From CAZNGF01 sp964572855 (GTDB lineage Bacteria > Bipolaricaulota > Bipolaricaulia > RBG-16-55-9 > JAJCYT01): 64,000 nt of DNA. Shown one piece after another: positions 6,837-16,208 of the stretch; the stretch's first letter is position 1, and each line of letters begins with the position of its first letter. The stretch is from positions 1-64,000 of the forward strand of contig CAZNGF010000003.1 of NCBI GenBank assembly GCA_964572855.1. The letters run 5' to 3'. The translations under genes were made by a program, and so were the position numbers. Below the pieces are notes generated by a model. It was not told the origin of the DNA. It saw only the letters and a list, made by a program, of their open reading frames with translations, and did not search any database.

Positions 6837-9818
6837 TCAAGCGTCCAGCGCGCCGAGCGCGCGCGTGACCCAGTCGTCGAGCGCTCCCGTCGCCGGCGCG
6901 TCACCGGGCCCGCCCGCCCGCGCGCGCAGCGCCTCGGCGCGCTCGCGGGCCTCCTGGTGCGTCGCCGGGTGGGCCAGCACGCGGGCGAGCAGGTCGCGGG
7001 CGTCCTCGGCTTGCCCGGTCTCGACCCAGAGCGCCGCGACGCCGAGCAGGACCTCGAGCGTGAGCGGCTCGAACGCGAGCCCCGCGACGCGGACCAGCGC
7101 CTGCCGGAGTTGGGCGGCGGCCTCCTCGTGCGCGCCGCGCGCGACGGCGACGTCCGCCAGGTTCTTGTGCGCGTGCACGACGCCGGCCTCGTCCCCGAGC
7201 TCGCGGGAGCGCGCCAGGCAGCGGGCGTGGATTGCGCCCGCCCGCTCGTACTCGCCGAGCCCGTAGTGCGCCGAGCCCAGGTTGTTGAGCACGGCCACTC
7301 GTCCCCAGGGGTTGTCGATCTTTTCGTAGTGTGCCAGGCTTTGGGTCAGATAGCGTCGGGCTTCGGGGTAGTCGTGCCGCGCCAGCGCCACGTTGCCCAG
7401 GTTGTTGAGCGCGCGCGCCACGCCGCGCCGGTCGCCGCCCTTGCGGCAGAGGGCCAGGCTCTCGCGGTAGCGGGCCGTGGCGGTCTCGAAATCGCCCCGC
7501 TCCCAGGCCAGCACGCCCAGGTTGGTCAGCGGCCGCACGGCGCCGGCCTCGTCGCCGCGCGCTTGGCAGAGCGCCAGGCCGCGTTCCAGGCAGCGCTCGG
7601 CCGCGTCGTAGTCGCCCTGCAGGTCGAACACGACGCCGAGCCCGTTGAGCCCGAAGGCCACCTCGTCCCAGGTCCCCTCCGCCTCCAGCAGCGCGAGCCC
7701 GCGTTCCAGCGCCTCGCGGGCCTCCGCGAAGCGCGCCAGCCGCTCCAGACACGTCCCCCAGCGCACCAGCAGCGTCCCCCGCAGCGCGGCCGGCGCGCCG
7801 TCGAGCCGCTCGACCGCCGCGCGGAACGCGGCCTCGGCCTCCCCGTAGGCCCCGCGCAGGTCGAGGTAGTCGAACCACGCGGGGGCGTAGCGCGCGACCA
7901 GGTCCGCGCGCGCGCGCTCGACGGCCCAGCGCCAGCCGGCTCGGACGTTGTCCGCGTCCGCCGCGATGCGCCGCAACGCGCGCGCCTGGTCCGCGCCGCC
8001 CAGCGCCTCGGCCCGCGCACGCAGGACCGACGCGTAGTGGGCGGCGTGCGCTTCGCGGGCGCGCTCGGCCTCCCGGGGGACGCGCTCGAGCTTGGCCCGC
8101 ACGGCGTCCCGCAGCACGCGCAGCAGCTCGAAGCGGCCCGACGCCGTCCGGCGCAGCAGCGACTTGTGCAGCAGGCCCAGCAGCAGCGAGGGCGGCGCGT
8201 TGGCCACGGCGCGCGCGGCGTCCCGGTCGAACGGCCCGGCGAACACGGCGAGTCGCCCCAGGGCGCGGCGCTCTTGCGCTGAAAGCCGCTTCCAGGAGCC
8301 CGCCAGCGCCGCCCCCAGGCTGCGGTGGCGGGCCGGCAGGTCGGACGAGCGCGCCTCGAGCCAGCCCTCGCCCGCTTCCAGTTCGTCGGCGATCTCGCCG
8401 GGGGTCATGACCCGTACCCAGGGCGCGGCCAGCTCGAGCGCGAGCGGGACGCCCTGGGCCAGGCGGCAGATTCGGATTAGGTCGCGCAGCCCTTGAGCGT
8501 CGGGGGCGAAGTCCGGCGCGGCCCGCCGGGCGGCCGCCAGCAGGAGCGCGACCGCGGCGCGCTCGCCCGGTGTCGGGTCGCCCCGCTCCGGCAGCTCCAG
8601 GCCCTCCAGGGCCACGACCCACTCCCCGCGCCACCCCAGCGGCTCGCGCGAGGTCGCCAGCAGCGAAACGCCGGGCGCCGCCTCCAGCAACCCGCGCAGC
8701 CAGCCCAGCCCCGCCGCCAGGCGCTCGGCGTTGTCCAGCACGAGCAGCGCCCGCCGGTCGCGCACGAGATCGCCCAGTTGCCGCTTCGGGTCGCCGCCCG
8801 GCATGGGCGGCGCGTCCAGCGCTCCGAGCAGCGCGAGCGGGGCCCCATCGTCGTCCTCCACAGTTTCCAGCGGGATCCAGAAGACGCCGTCCGGAAACGC
8901 GGGCGCCAGTCCGCCCGCGGCCTCCAGCGCCAGGCGCGTCTTGCCGATCCCGCCGGGGCCGGTCACGGTGAGCGCGCGGCAGGACGGGCCCGTCAGGCGC
9001 TCGCGGATCCCTTCCAGTTCGCGCTGCCGCCCCAGGAACGGCGTGAGCGCCTGGGGCAGCTGGCCCGGCGCGGGGCGCGCCGTCGAGGGCAGCTCGTGCT
9101 TGAGGATCTGCTCGTGCAGCGCGCGCGTCTCGGGCGCGGGCTCGGCGTCCAGGTGCTGCAGCGTGAGGGCGCAGGCACGGTAGGCTTGCAGGGCCTCCTG
9201 TTGCCGGCCCGCGCGGTAGAGGGCCCGCATCTTCTGGCGGTGGGCGCGCTCCAGCCCCGGCTGCAGCGCGAGCGCCTGCTGGCAGCAGTCCAGCGCGCGC
9301 TCGTACTGACCGGCCCGGTCGTGACAGTCGGCCAGCTCGCCCAGCGCCTCCAGGTAGCGCGCCAGGAAGCGCTCCTGCTCGTGCAGGGCCCAGTCGTCGT
9401 AGAACCCCTCCAGCAGCGGGCCCCGGTAGAGCGCGGCCGCCTCGGCCAGCCGTTCGAGCCGCCGACGCGGGTCGGTGGCGCGTCGGGCCGCCTCGATCCC
9501 CCGTTCGAAGCGCCGGGCGTCCACGCGCCAGCGCTGGCTTGACTCCAGCCGCACCTGGGACGCGCTGGCCCGCAGCGCGTCGGCCTCCTCGCCCAGCGCC
9601 CTGCGCAGGACGTAGAGCGCGCGCCGCAGGTTAACGCGCGCTTTGGACTCGTCCATCTCGGGCCAAAACGCGCCGGCCAGCTTCGCGCGCGGGTGGTTTT
9701 GCTCCGGGTTCAGGACGAGGTAGGCCAGCAGCGCCTCGACCTTGCGGCTCTCCAGATGCACCCGCGCCCCGTCGCCGGCGCGCAGCTCGAATCCGCCCAG
9801 CAGCTTGAGTTCGACCAT
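6837..9818 (-). CDS. SARP/AfsR-like transcriptional regulator (wHTH-BTAD-NB-ARC-TPR)
   Basis: 993 aa. Residues 1-95 are an OmpR-type winged helix (LKLLGGFEL, then SRKVEALLAYLVL and NLRRALYVLRRALG). Residues about 98-240 form the all-helical BTAD domain (FYDDWALHEQERFLARYLEAL). An NB-ARC/STAND ATPase follows from about 258, with Walker A GPGGIGKTRLAL and Walker B ALLVLDNAE. The C-terminal ~370 residues are TPR repeats (ALNNLGNVALARHDYPEARRY and similar). This is the AfsR architecture: a signal-sensing, ATP-dependent activator that usually binds direct heptamer repeats near -35. It is transcribed away from the SBBP protein at 9956, which may be a target. The start codon has no convincing Shine-Dalgarno. 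The signal is unknown. Confidence 0.9.
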   Translation of the reverse strand: MVELKLLGGFELRAGDGARVHLESRKVEALLAYLVLNPEQNHPRAKLAGAFWPEMDESKARVNLRRALYVLRRALGEEADALRASASQVRLESSQRWRVDARRFERGIEAARRATDPRRRLERLAEAAALYRGPLLEGFYDDWALHEQERFLARYLEALGELADCHDRAGQYERALDCCQQALALQPGLERAHRQKMRALYRAGRQQEALQAYRACALTLQHLDAEPAPETRALHEQILKHELPSTARPAPGQLPQALTPFLGRQRELEGIRERLTGPSCRALTVTGPGGIGKTRLALEAAGGLAPAFPDGVFWIPLETVEDDDGAPLALLGALDAPPMPGGDPKRQLGDLVRDRRALLVLDNAERLAAGLGWLRGLLEAAPGVSLLATSREPLGWRGEWVVALEGLELPERGDPTPGERAAVALLLAAARRAAPDFAPDAQGLRDLIRICRLAQGVPLALELAAPWVRVMTPGEIADELEAGEGWLEARSSDLPARHRSLGAALAGSWKRLSAQERRALGRLAVFAGPFDRDAARAVANAPPSLLLGLLHKSLLRRTASGRFELLRVLRDAVRAKLERVPREAERAREAHAAHYASVLRARAEALGGADQARALRRIAADADNVRAGWRWAVERARADLVARYAPAWFDYLDLRGAYGEAEAAFRAAVERLDGAPAALRGTLLVRWGTCLERLARFAEAREALERGLALLEAEGTWDEVAFGLNGLGVVFDLQGDYDAAERCLERGLALCQARGDEAGAVRPLTNLGVLAWERGDFETATARYRESLALCRKGGDRRGVARALNNLGNVALARHDYPEARRYLTQSLAHYEKIDNPWGRVAVLNNLGSAHYGLGEYERAGAIHARCLARSRELGDEAGVVHAHKNLADVAVARGAHEEAAAQLRQALVRVAGLAFEPLTLEVLLGVAALWVETGQAEDARDLLARVLAHPATHQEARERAEALRARAGGPGDAPATGALDDWVTRALGALDA

Positions 9819-9830
9819 ACAGCCCGGTGC

Positions 9831-9858
9831 TTGACTCCCCCCTTGCGCCCAGTATATC
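9831..9858 (+). promoter_or_regulatory. Promoter of the SBBP-repeat protein gene
   Basis: TTGACT (9831-9836), a 16 bp spacer and TATATC (9853-9858), in the region divergent from the SARP-type regulator. The leader would be about 90 nt. Confidence 0.5.
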
Positions 9859-9955
9859 GCATGGTCCGGGCCGACCTCACGCTTTCCTCACGCCCCGCGG
9901 CTACGCTTTGTGGATGCCCCCAGCGGGCGATTTACATCCCAAAGAGGTGATCGGC

Positions 9956-12900
9956 ATGTTCGCTCCATCCACGTTGACCAAGGCCGCGGGGCTGGCGGCG
10001 CTGGCGCTTTTGCTCGGCGTGTCGGCCCTGGCCGCGCCGTCGTACGGGGAGTTGCCCCTCAGCTTCGTCCCCAACGCGGGCCAGTTCGAATCCCAAGTGC
10101 GCTTTCAGGTAAAGGGCGCCAACGGTACGATCCACTTCACGTCGTCCCAGGTCGTCTTCAGCAGTGACGGGGCGGTGGTGCGGGCCACGTTCGTGGGCGC
10201 CGCCCCCGCGCCCGAGCTGACTGGCTTCGACCCGCTCCCAGGCACGGCCAGCTTCTTCGTGGGCGACCCCGCGCGCTGGCGCGCGGGGCTGCCGACCTTC
10301 GGGGCGCTGCGCTACGAGGCGCTCTACCCCGGGATCGACCTCGTCTACCGCGGGGGCAAGGGGGCCCTGAAGCGCGAGTTCGCCGTGGCGCCGGGCGCGG
10401 ACCCGGCTCAAATCCGCATGGCCTTTTCAGGCGTCGAGGCGGTCACGATCGACGAGGCCGGGGACCTCGTGCTCGACACCGCAGGCGGGCGGCTGGTCGA
10501 GGACGCGCCGGTCGTGTTCCAAGAGATCGGTGGAGCCACGGTCGAGGTCGGCGGGCGCTTCCGCCTGTTCGACGACGGAACCGTGGGCTTCGAGGTCGGG
10601 CTCTACGATCCGTCCCACAAGCTGGTCATCGACCCCGAGCTGGCCTATTCCACCTACCTGGGCGGGGGCGACGGCGACAACGCGCTCGGCGTGGCCGTGG
10701 ATTCGAACGGAAACGCCTACGTGACGGGCTCGGCGCGCTCGTCGGACTTCCCCAGCACCAACCCGGTCGTCTCGCCCGAGCCGGAGGGGGACGTCTACAT
10801 CGCCAAGCTGAACCCGTCGGGCTCGTCGCTGCAGTACACGGCTTTTCTGGGCGGCGCGTTTCGCGATCAAGGCAGGGGCATCGCGGTCGACTCGGCGGGC
10901 AACGCCTACGTGGTGGGTGAGACGCGCTCGCCCAACTTCCCGACCGTGAATTCGCTGGATGCCACCCACGGCGGCGGGCAGTGCGTGACCGGCCCGTGCC
11001 CGGACGCGTTCGTGGCCAAGCTGAACGCGTCCGGCACGCAGCTGGCCTTCACGACCTTCTTGGGCGGGGGCGACGTCGAGTTCGGCAACGGGATCGCGCT
11101 GGACCGGGCGGGGCGGATCCACCTCACCGGGCAGACCGCCTCCGACGACTTCCCGGTCAACGGCCTGTTCCAGCAGAAGAAAGGCGCCCGCGACGCGTTC
11201 TACAGCAAGCTCGACAACTCGGGGTCGACGCTGCTGTACTCGACCTTCCTGGGCGGGAACGACAGCGACGACGGGCACGGCATCGCGGTCGACCCGTCGG
11301 GCAACGCCTACGTCGCTGGCGAGACCCGCTCGACGGACTTCCCCGTCACGACCAACGCGTTGCAGACGGGCCACGGGGGCGGCGCGCTGGACGGGTACGT
11401 GACCAAGTTCCAGCCCAACGGCCTGTTGGCCTATTCGACCTACCTGGGCGGGAGCAACACGGACTTCGTCAACGGGATCGTCGTGGACGGCTTCGGCAGC
11501 GCCTTCGTGGCCGGGTACACGGGGTCGAACGACTACCCGACCGTCTCGCCGGTGCAGGCGAACCTGGGCGGGCAGGTGGACGCGTTCGTCTCGAAGCTGA
11601 ACGCGGCCGGCTCGGGGCTGGTCTACTCGACCTACCTGGGCGGCAGCACCATCGACTTCGCCCAAGGCATCGCCGTGGACGGGAGCGGCAACGCCTACGT
11701 CACGGGCGTGACCGATTCTTCCAACTTTCCGACCGCCGACCCCGTGCAGCCCAGCTACGGCGGCGGGGTCTTCGACGCCTTCGTGGCCAAGCTCAACCGA
11801 CAGGGGTTCGCACTCGCGTACTCGACCTTCCTGGGCGGCACCGACAACGACCAAGGCTACGGAATCGCCGTGGACACCAAGGACGCCGCCTACGTCGCGG
11901 GCACGACGGCCTCGGGCAACTTCCCGGTCACGGGCGGCGCCTATCAGGTTTTGACCAGCAGCGGCGGGGTCAACGACGCGTTCGTGACCAAGCTCGCCGA
12001 GGCCACCTTCCCGCCGCCGCAAGAGCAGGACGAGGCCGACATGGCCGTGACCGTTCGCGACAACCCCGATCCCGTAACCGTGGGAGACGAGATCAACTAC
12101 ACCGTCGAGGTGCGCAACAACGGGCCGGCACAAGCCACCGGCGTGCTGCTCACCAGCACGATGCCGGGCAGCCTGGAGTTCGTTTCGGCGAACACCAACC
12201 GCGGGAGCTGTGGGCTGGTCAACGGCGTGGTCGTCTGCGAGCTCAACGACATGGGCGCCGACGTGCGCGTCACGGTCTCGGTCGTGGCGCGGGCCACGCA
12301 GGCCGGCACGGCCGGCAACACCGCGCGCATCTCGGCCGAGCAACTCGACCCCGAACCAAGCAACGACAACGACACGGCCACCACGACCGTGCAGGGTCAG
12401 GTCGACCAGGGGGAAAACGAGCCCCCCACGGTCTCGCTCAGCTACGCACCGCAGGACCCGACCGTGAACGACACGGTCGAGTTCGAGGCCGACGCCACCG
12501 ACCCCGACGGCGACGAGCTCGAATACGCGTGGATCGTGGACGGCCAGCCGCAGGACGTCACGGGCCCGACCGCGCGCTGGACCAACCCGCCGCAAGGGGC
12601 TCACACCGTCACGGTGCGCGTTTCCGACGGCAACGGCGGCCAGGCCGAGGACACGGTCGAGTTCACCGTGGGCACGGGCCAGCAGGAGCCGGGCAACCAG
12701 GAGCCGACCGTTTCGCTCAGCTACACGCCGGGCAGCCCCGAGGTCGGGAACCCGGTGCAGCTCAACGCCCAGGCCAGCGACCCCGACGGCGACCCGCTGG
12801 GCTACAGCTGGACGGTCAACGGCCAGCCGCGCACGGATTTAACGGGGGCGAGCCCCACGTGGACGCCCTCGCAGCCCGGCAGCTACACGGTTCAAGTCCA

Positions 12901-13477
12901 GGTCGCCGACGGCCGCGGCGGCACGGCCTCCGACAGCCGCACGATCAGCGTGAGCGGCGGGAGCAGCGGCGACCCCTCCACGAGCTTGGCCGAGGCGCTC
13001 GACGCCAATGACAACGGCGTGCTGGACGACTCGGAAATCGAGAACGCGATCACGCTCTGGGTGCTGGGAGACACCGTGCCGGGCACCGACGGCGAGACGA
13101 TCGGCGACGACGAGATGATCGACCTGATCGCGATGTGGATCACGGGCGCGTCGGTGAGTTCGGACGGCGCGGCGCGCGTCGCGTCGCCGCGGCAACCGCT
13201 GCGGGTTGAGGGCGTCGCGCTGAGCCAACCGAGCCCGCTGAGCCGGACCGTGCGCGTCCGAGGACAAAACGTAGCGCGCATTGAAGTTCAGGTCTTCGGC
13301 CTGGACGGACGGCTCCTGATTCGGGAGGAACACGCGGGACCGGCGCTGCGCTTCAACCTGCTGGACGGGTCGGGCCGGCCGCTGGCCAACGGCGTCTACC
13401 TCTACGCCGTCACCGCTCGCGGCACCGACGGCACGAGCTGGCGCAGCGCGGTGCAGAAGGTAGTCGTGCTGCGTTAG
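9956..13477 (+). CDS. Large secreted SBBP-repeat / DUF11 / PKD protein with dockerin-like and FlgD-like ends
   Basis: 1173 aa from ATG 9956 (AGAGGTGATC upstream); the frame opens earlier but without a ribosome site. Signal peptide 1-26 ends ALAAPS. Residues about 28-225 are the DUF7948-type domain found before SBBP repeats (PNAGQFESQVRF, YPGIDLVYRG). Residues about 230-685 hold seven SBBP beta-propeller repeats, each with YSTYLGG then G.A.D..GNAYV.G...S..FP. A DUF11/CARDB-like domain lies at about 695-795, and two PKD/Ig domains at about 822-998 (both with DPDGD). A dockerin-like segment at about 1012-1065 has DANDNGVLDDSEI and two helices ending in W..G. A FlgD-like Ig tail (LANGVYLYAV) closes the protein. 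A large cell-surface protein; ligand unknown. Confidence 0.9.
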   Translation: MFAPSTLTKAAGLAALALLLGVSALAAPSYGELPLSFVPNAGQFESQVRFQVKGANGTIHFTSSQVVFSSDGAVVRATFVGAAPAPELTGFDPLPGTASFFVGDPARWRAGLPTFGALRYEALYPGIDLVYRGGKGALKREFAVAPGADPAQIRMAFSGVEAVTIDEAGDLVLDTAGGRLVEDAPVVFQEIGGATVEVGGRFRLFDDGTVGFEVGLYDPSHKLVIDPELAYSTYLGGGDGDNALGVAVDSNGNAYVTGSARSSDFPSTNPVVSPEPEGDVYIAKLNPSGSSLQYTAFLGGAFRDQGRGIAVDSAGNAYVVGETRSPNFPTVNSLDATHGGGQCVTGPCPDAFVAKLNASGTQLAFTTFLGGGDVEFGNGIALDRAGRIHLTGQTASDDFPVNGLFQQKKGARDAFYSKLDNSGSTLLYSTFLGGNDSDDGHGIAVDPSGNAYVAGETRSTDFPVTTNALQTGHGGGALDGYVTKFQPNGLLAYSTYLGGSNTDFVNGIVVDGFGSAFVAGYTGSNDYPTVSPVQANLGGQVDAFVSKLNAAGSGLVYSTYLGGSTIDFAQGIAVDGSGNAYVTGVTDSSNFPTADPVQPSYGGGVFDAFVAKLNRQGFALAYSTFLGGTDNDQGYGIAVDTKDAAYVAGTTASGNFPVTGGAYQVLTSSGGVNDAFVTKLAEATFPPPQEQDEADMAVTVRDNPDPVTVGDEINYTVEVRNNGPAQATGVLLTSTMPGSLEFVSANTNRGSCGLVNGVVVCELNDMGADVRVTVSVVARATQAGTAGNTARISAEQLDPEPSNDNDTATTTVQGQVDQGENEPPTVSLSYAPQDPTVNDTVEFEADATDPDGDELEYAWIVDGQPQDVTGPTARWTNPPQGAHTVTVRVSDGNGGQAEDTVEFTVGTGQQEPGNQEPTVSLSYTPGSPEVGNPVQLNAQASDPDGDPLGYSWTVNGQPRTDLTGASPTWTPSQPGSYTVQVQVADGRGGTASDSRTISVSGGSSGDPSTSLAEALDANDNGVLDDSEIENAITLWVLGDTVPGTDGETIGDDEMIDLIAMWITGASVSSDGAARVASPRQPLRVEGVALSQPSPLSRTVRVRGQNVARIEVQVFGLDGRLLIREEHAGPALRFNLLDGSGRPLANGVYLYAVTARGTDGTSWRSAVQKVVVLR

Positions 13478-13496
13478 CGCACGGGTGGGGGGAGAT

Positions 13497-13527
13497 GCGG
13501 CGGGGCTGGCACGTCCGGCCCCGCCGC
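13497..13527. terminator. Hairpin terminator between convergent genes
   Basis: Stem GCGGCGGGGC (13497-13506) pairs with GCCCCGCCGC (13518-13527), followed by GCTTTGCTTT on the plus strand. It lies between the SBBP gene stop and the stop of the convergent MgtC-like gene, so it may serve both. Confidence 0.65.
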
Positions 13528-13543
13528 GCTTTGCTTTCAGCGC

Positions 13544-14806
13544 TCAGACGAACCAAAGCAGCAGCAACCCCGCCAGCGCTACCGCCCCGAATGCCCAGCC
13601 CGCGAACCGAAACAACGTCGGGCCGCCCAGGGCCAGCACGAGGCTCGCCTTGAGCCCGGTGTTGACCAGCGAGGCCAACACGATGCCCTGGGCCGCGATG
13701 TGCGCGCTGATCTGCCCGTCGCGCGAGAGGTTGGACAAACTGAGCGTGATCGTGTTCGTGCTGGTGAGGCCGCTGAGCGCGCTGAAGGCCAGCACGCCCT
13801 GCCCGCCGAACCACTGGCTGGCCGCGGTGGCCAGCAGCGTGATCACCGCGTAGAGCGCCCCGATGGTGAGCGCCGAGGTGAGCCGGAAGGGGTTGCGCAG
13901 CGCGAGCTCGCTCCCCTCTTCCTGCGCCGCGGTGCGGTCGAACTGGAACCAGAGCACGGCGCAACCGAGCAGACCCGCGCCAATCATGCCGGCGAACGGC
14001 GGCCAGAGCCGCTGCAGCAGGGCGGGGTTGATGATGGCCACCTCGATGAGCTGGCGCGGGAACATGATGGTCGAGGCCAGCACGATCGAGAAGGCGAACA
14101 TGCGCAGGAGTTGTTCGTGCTCGCGCGCGCGGCGCGCGTAGGTCAGCACGTAGGCCGTGCTGGAGACGAAGCCGCCCAGCATCCCGGTGAGCCCGATGCC
14201 CCGCCGCGGCCCCAGCACCTTGATGGCCACGTAGCCCAGAAAGCTCAATCCGGCGATCAGCACGACCATGAGCCAGGTCTGGTACGGGTTGAAGGCCCCG
14301 AACGGGCCCAGCGCCTCGTTGGGCAGCACGGGCAGCACGATGAAAGTGATGATGGCGAACTTGAGCGTGGCGTACAGGTCCTCCTGCTCGAGGCGGCCGG
14401 CGAACGCCTGCAGGCGCGGCTTGATCGAGAGCAGCACCGTGATCCCCACCGCCAGCGCCACCGAGACCTCGAACAGCTCGTAGTAGACCAGCACGCCGAT
14501 GAGCGCGGTGAGCAGCGCCGAGATCTCGGTGGTCAGGCCCGGCTCCTCGATGTAGCGCGAGGAGAGCACGGCGCTGGCCGTGATGACGGCGGAAAAGCCC
14601 AGAAAGGCGATCAAGAGGAACCAGATCGAGCTCAGCTCGGCGATGAGCGCGCTGGTGGTGCCGAAGAGCGCAAAGAGCGTAAAGGTGCGCACGCCGGCGA
14701 AGAAGTGGCGGTCCTCCCAGCGCTGGCGCCACTCGCGCTCCAGTCCGATGAGCGCGCCCAACACCAGCGAGAGCCCAAAGACCTTGAACAGCGCCAGCGT
14801 GTCCAC
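13544..14806 (-). CDS. MgtC/SapB-DUF4010 family membrane protein
   Basis: About 420 aa. The N-terminal ~130 residues match the MgtC/SapB domain (LGALIGLEREWRQR, FAGVRTFTLFALFG). The rest is the DUF4010 multi-helix domain (GLTGMLGGFVSSTAYVLTYARRA; SALSGLTSTNTITLSLSNLSRDG). About a dozen membrane segments are expected. GTG at 14806 is preferred because AAGGAGG lies 4 nt before it. An upstream ATG at 14878 in the same frame would run through the probable promoter and inverted repeat. Homologues are integral membrane proteins of uncertain transport function, sometimes tied to magnesium or stress adaptation. It is monocistronic. Confidence 0.85.
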   Translation of the reverse strand: MDTLALFKVFGLSLVLGALIGLEREWRQRWEDRHFFAGVRTFTLFALFGTTSALIAELSSIWFLLIAFLGFSAVITASAVLSSRYIEEPGLTTEISALLTALIGVLVYYELFEVSVALAVGITVLLSIKPRLQAFAGRLEQEDLYATLKFAIITFIVLPVLPNEALGPFGAFNPYQTWLMVVLIAGLSFLGYVAIKVLGPRRGIGLTGMLGGFVSSTAYVLTYARRAREHEQLLRMFAFSIVLASTIMFPRQLIEVAIINPALLQRLWPPFAGMIGAGLLGCAVLWFQFDRTAAQEEGSELALRNPFRLTSALTIGALYAVITLLATAASQWFGGQGVLAFSALSGLTSTNTITLSLSNLSRDGQISAHIAAQGIVLASLVNTGLKASLVLALGGPTLFRFAGWAFGAVALAGLLLLWFV

Positions 14807-14827
14807 ACGCCCTCCTTCCCACGCGGC

Positions 14828-14841
14828 ACAGTGTGCACTGT
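14828..14841. promoter_or_regulatory. Inverted-repeat operator candidate upstream of the MgtC-like gene
   Basis: ACAGTG-TG-CACTGT, 6 bp arms, overlaps a possible minus-strand -10 (TACAGT) whose -35 would be TTGTCC 17 bp upstream. A second palindrome, CCTATATAGG, lies beside it. The placement would suit a repressor. Confidence 0.35.
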
Positions 14842-14971
14842 AGCCTATATAGGCGTCAAGGACAACGCGCTTCTCCACACGAGGACTCGCTCCCCGAGAT
14901 GAACACGGGCCAAGCCGCCTGATTGAACCGTAGAGGGCGCAAAGGAACGAGTTTCTCTGCGCTCTCGGCGA

Positions 14972-16141
14972 CTACGTCGTTCCCCCCGTGTTCGCTTCCA
15001 GACGCGCGATCACGCACGCGGCCAGCGCCGCGCGCTCGGGAATCGAGGCCACCTCGAGGTATTCCTGCGCGCTGTGGTAGCCGCCGCCCACGGGACCGAG
15101 CGCGTCCACGGTCGGGACGCCGCGCGCGGCGGTGAAGTTGCCGTCCGAGCCGCCGCCGGTGGCCGAGGCGTTCAATTCAAATCCGAGGTTGGATGCGTTG
15201 TGCTGAAAGAGCGCGCTCAGACGGTTCGTCTCGTCGCCCGGGTTCATGGGCGGCCGCTCGGAACGCAGCGTCAGCTCGCTCCGCGTTCCCGGCACGTCGG
15301 CGCGCGCCGCGATTCGTTCGATAGCCGCTTTCACGCGCCCGGCCATCGCGGGCGTCGTCGTGCGGACGTCGACCTCGGCCCGCGCGCGCTCGGCCACCAC
15401 GTTGGCGCGCGTGCCGCCCTGAATCACGCCGACGTTGACGCTCAGGCCGGAGCGAGGCTCGTTGAGCGCGTGCAGCTCGACGACCTTGCGGCTGAGCGCC
15501 AGGATCGCGCTCGCCCCGTCCCCCGGGTTCACGCCCGCGTGGGCGGCCCTGCCCGTGATCTCCAACGCGTACCCGATGCCGCCCTTGCGCGCCGTCACGA
15601 TCGAGCCGTCGGCCCGTCCCGGCTCGAAGGCGAACGCGGCACGGGAGCCTTCGCAGTGGGACTCGATGAGCTCGCGGGAGTTGACCGACGAGATTTCCTC
15701 GTCGCAGTTGTTGACGACCACGAGGCTGACCGAATCGAGCAAATCGTGCGCCCGCAGCGCCTCGACCGCGCCCAGCATCCCGACCAGCCCGCCCTTCATG
15801 TCGGCCACGCCGGGGCCATACGCGCGTTCGCCCCGGATCTCGAACGGGCGCTGCCGAACCGTCCCGCGCGCGAACACCGTGTCGGTGTGGCCGATCAACA
15901 GCAACTTGGGCGCATCGGAGCGAGGGCTGAACCGGGTGGCGACCAACTGCGGCCCGGTGTCGGTCTCGATCCGTTCGACCGCGAACCCAAGCGCCCCCCA
16001 GCGCTCGCTCAACAGATCGGCCATGCGAGCCAGGCCGTCCAAATCCTTGCTCCCGCTGTCGGTATTGACCAGCGTCTCCAGCAGGTCGAGCCAGCGGGGC
16101 AGGGCGGATCGGCAGGTGTCGAGCAAGGCATTCGAGTTCAT
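14972..16141 (-). CDS. M20 family metallopeptidase (glutamate carboxypeptidase/CPG2-like)
   Basis: 389 aa, a zinc exopeptidase with catalytic and dimerisation domains. Metal-site motifs in order: GHTDTVF (His and catalytic Asp), GVADMKGG (bridging Asp), CDEEISS (catalytic base and ligand Glu), AFEPGR (Glu), and GYHSAQEYLE near the C-terminus (His). The dimerisation-domain signature GRAAHAGVNP is at about 195-205. This pattern matches carboxypeptidase G2-like enzymes that release C-terminal glutamate or other acidic residues; the exact substrate is not readable from sequence. No signal peptide, so it is cytoplasmic. GAGGTTCC precedes the ATG. It is transcribed alone, with the REP element downstream of the next gene cluster lying behind its promoter. 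Confidence 0.88.
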   Translation of the reverse strand: MNSNALLDTCRSALPRWLDLLETLVNTDSGSKDLDGLARMADLLSERWGALGFAVERIETDTGPQLVATRFSPRSDAPKLLLIGHTDTVFARGTVRQRPFEIRGERAYGPGVADMKGGLVGMLGAVEALRAHDLLDSVSLVVVNNCDEEISSVNSRELIESHCEGSRAAFAFEPGRADGSIVTARKGGIGYALEITGRAAHAGVNPGDGASAILALSRKVVELHALNEPRSGLSVNVGVIQGGTRANVVAERARAEVDVRTTTPAMAGRVKAAIERIAARADVPGTRSELTLRSERPPMNPGDETNRLSALFQHNASNLGFELNASATGGGSDGNFTAARGVPTVDALGPVGGGYHSAQEYLEVASIPERAALAACVIARLEANTGGTT

Positions 16142-16208
16142 GACGGAACCTCAGCGACACCGGCTTCCAAATCAAGGCGGGCTCTTGCGGCAGTCAGAAA
16201 GTCCATCC

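Noticed and set aside
10427..12604. 725-aa minus-strand open frame
   Set aside because: Antisense to the SBBP-repeat protein. Its internal periodicity only mirrors those repeats, and it has no ribosome site or family match.
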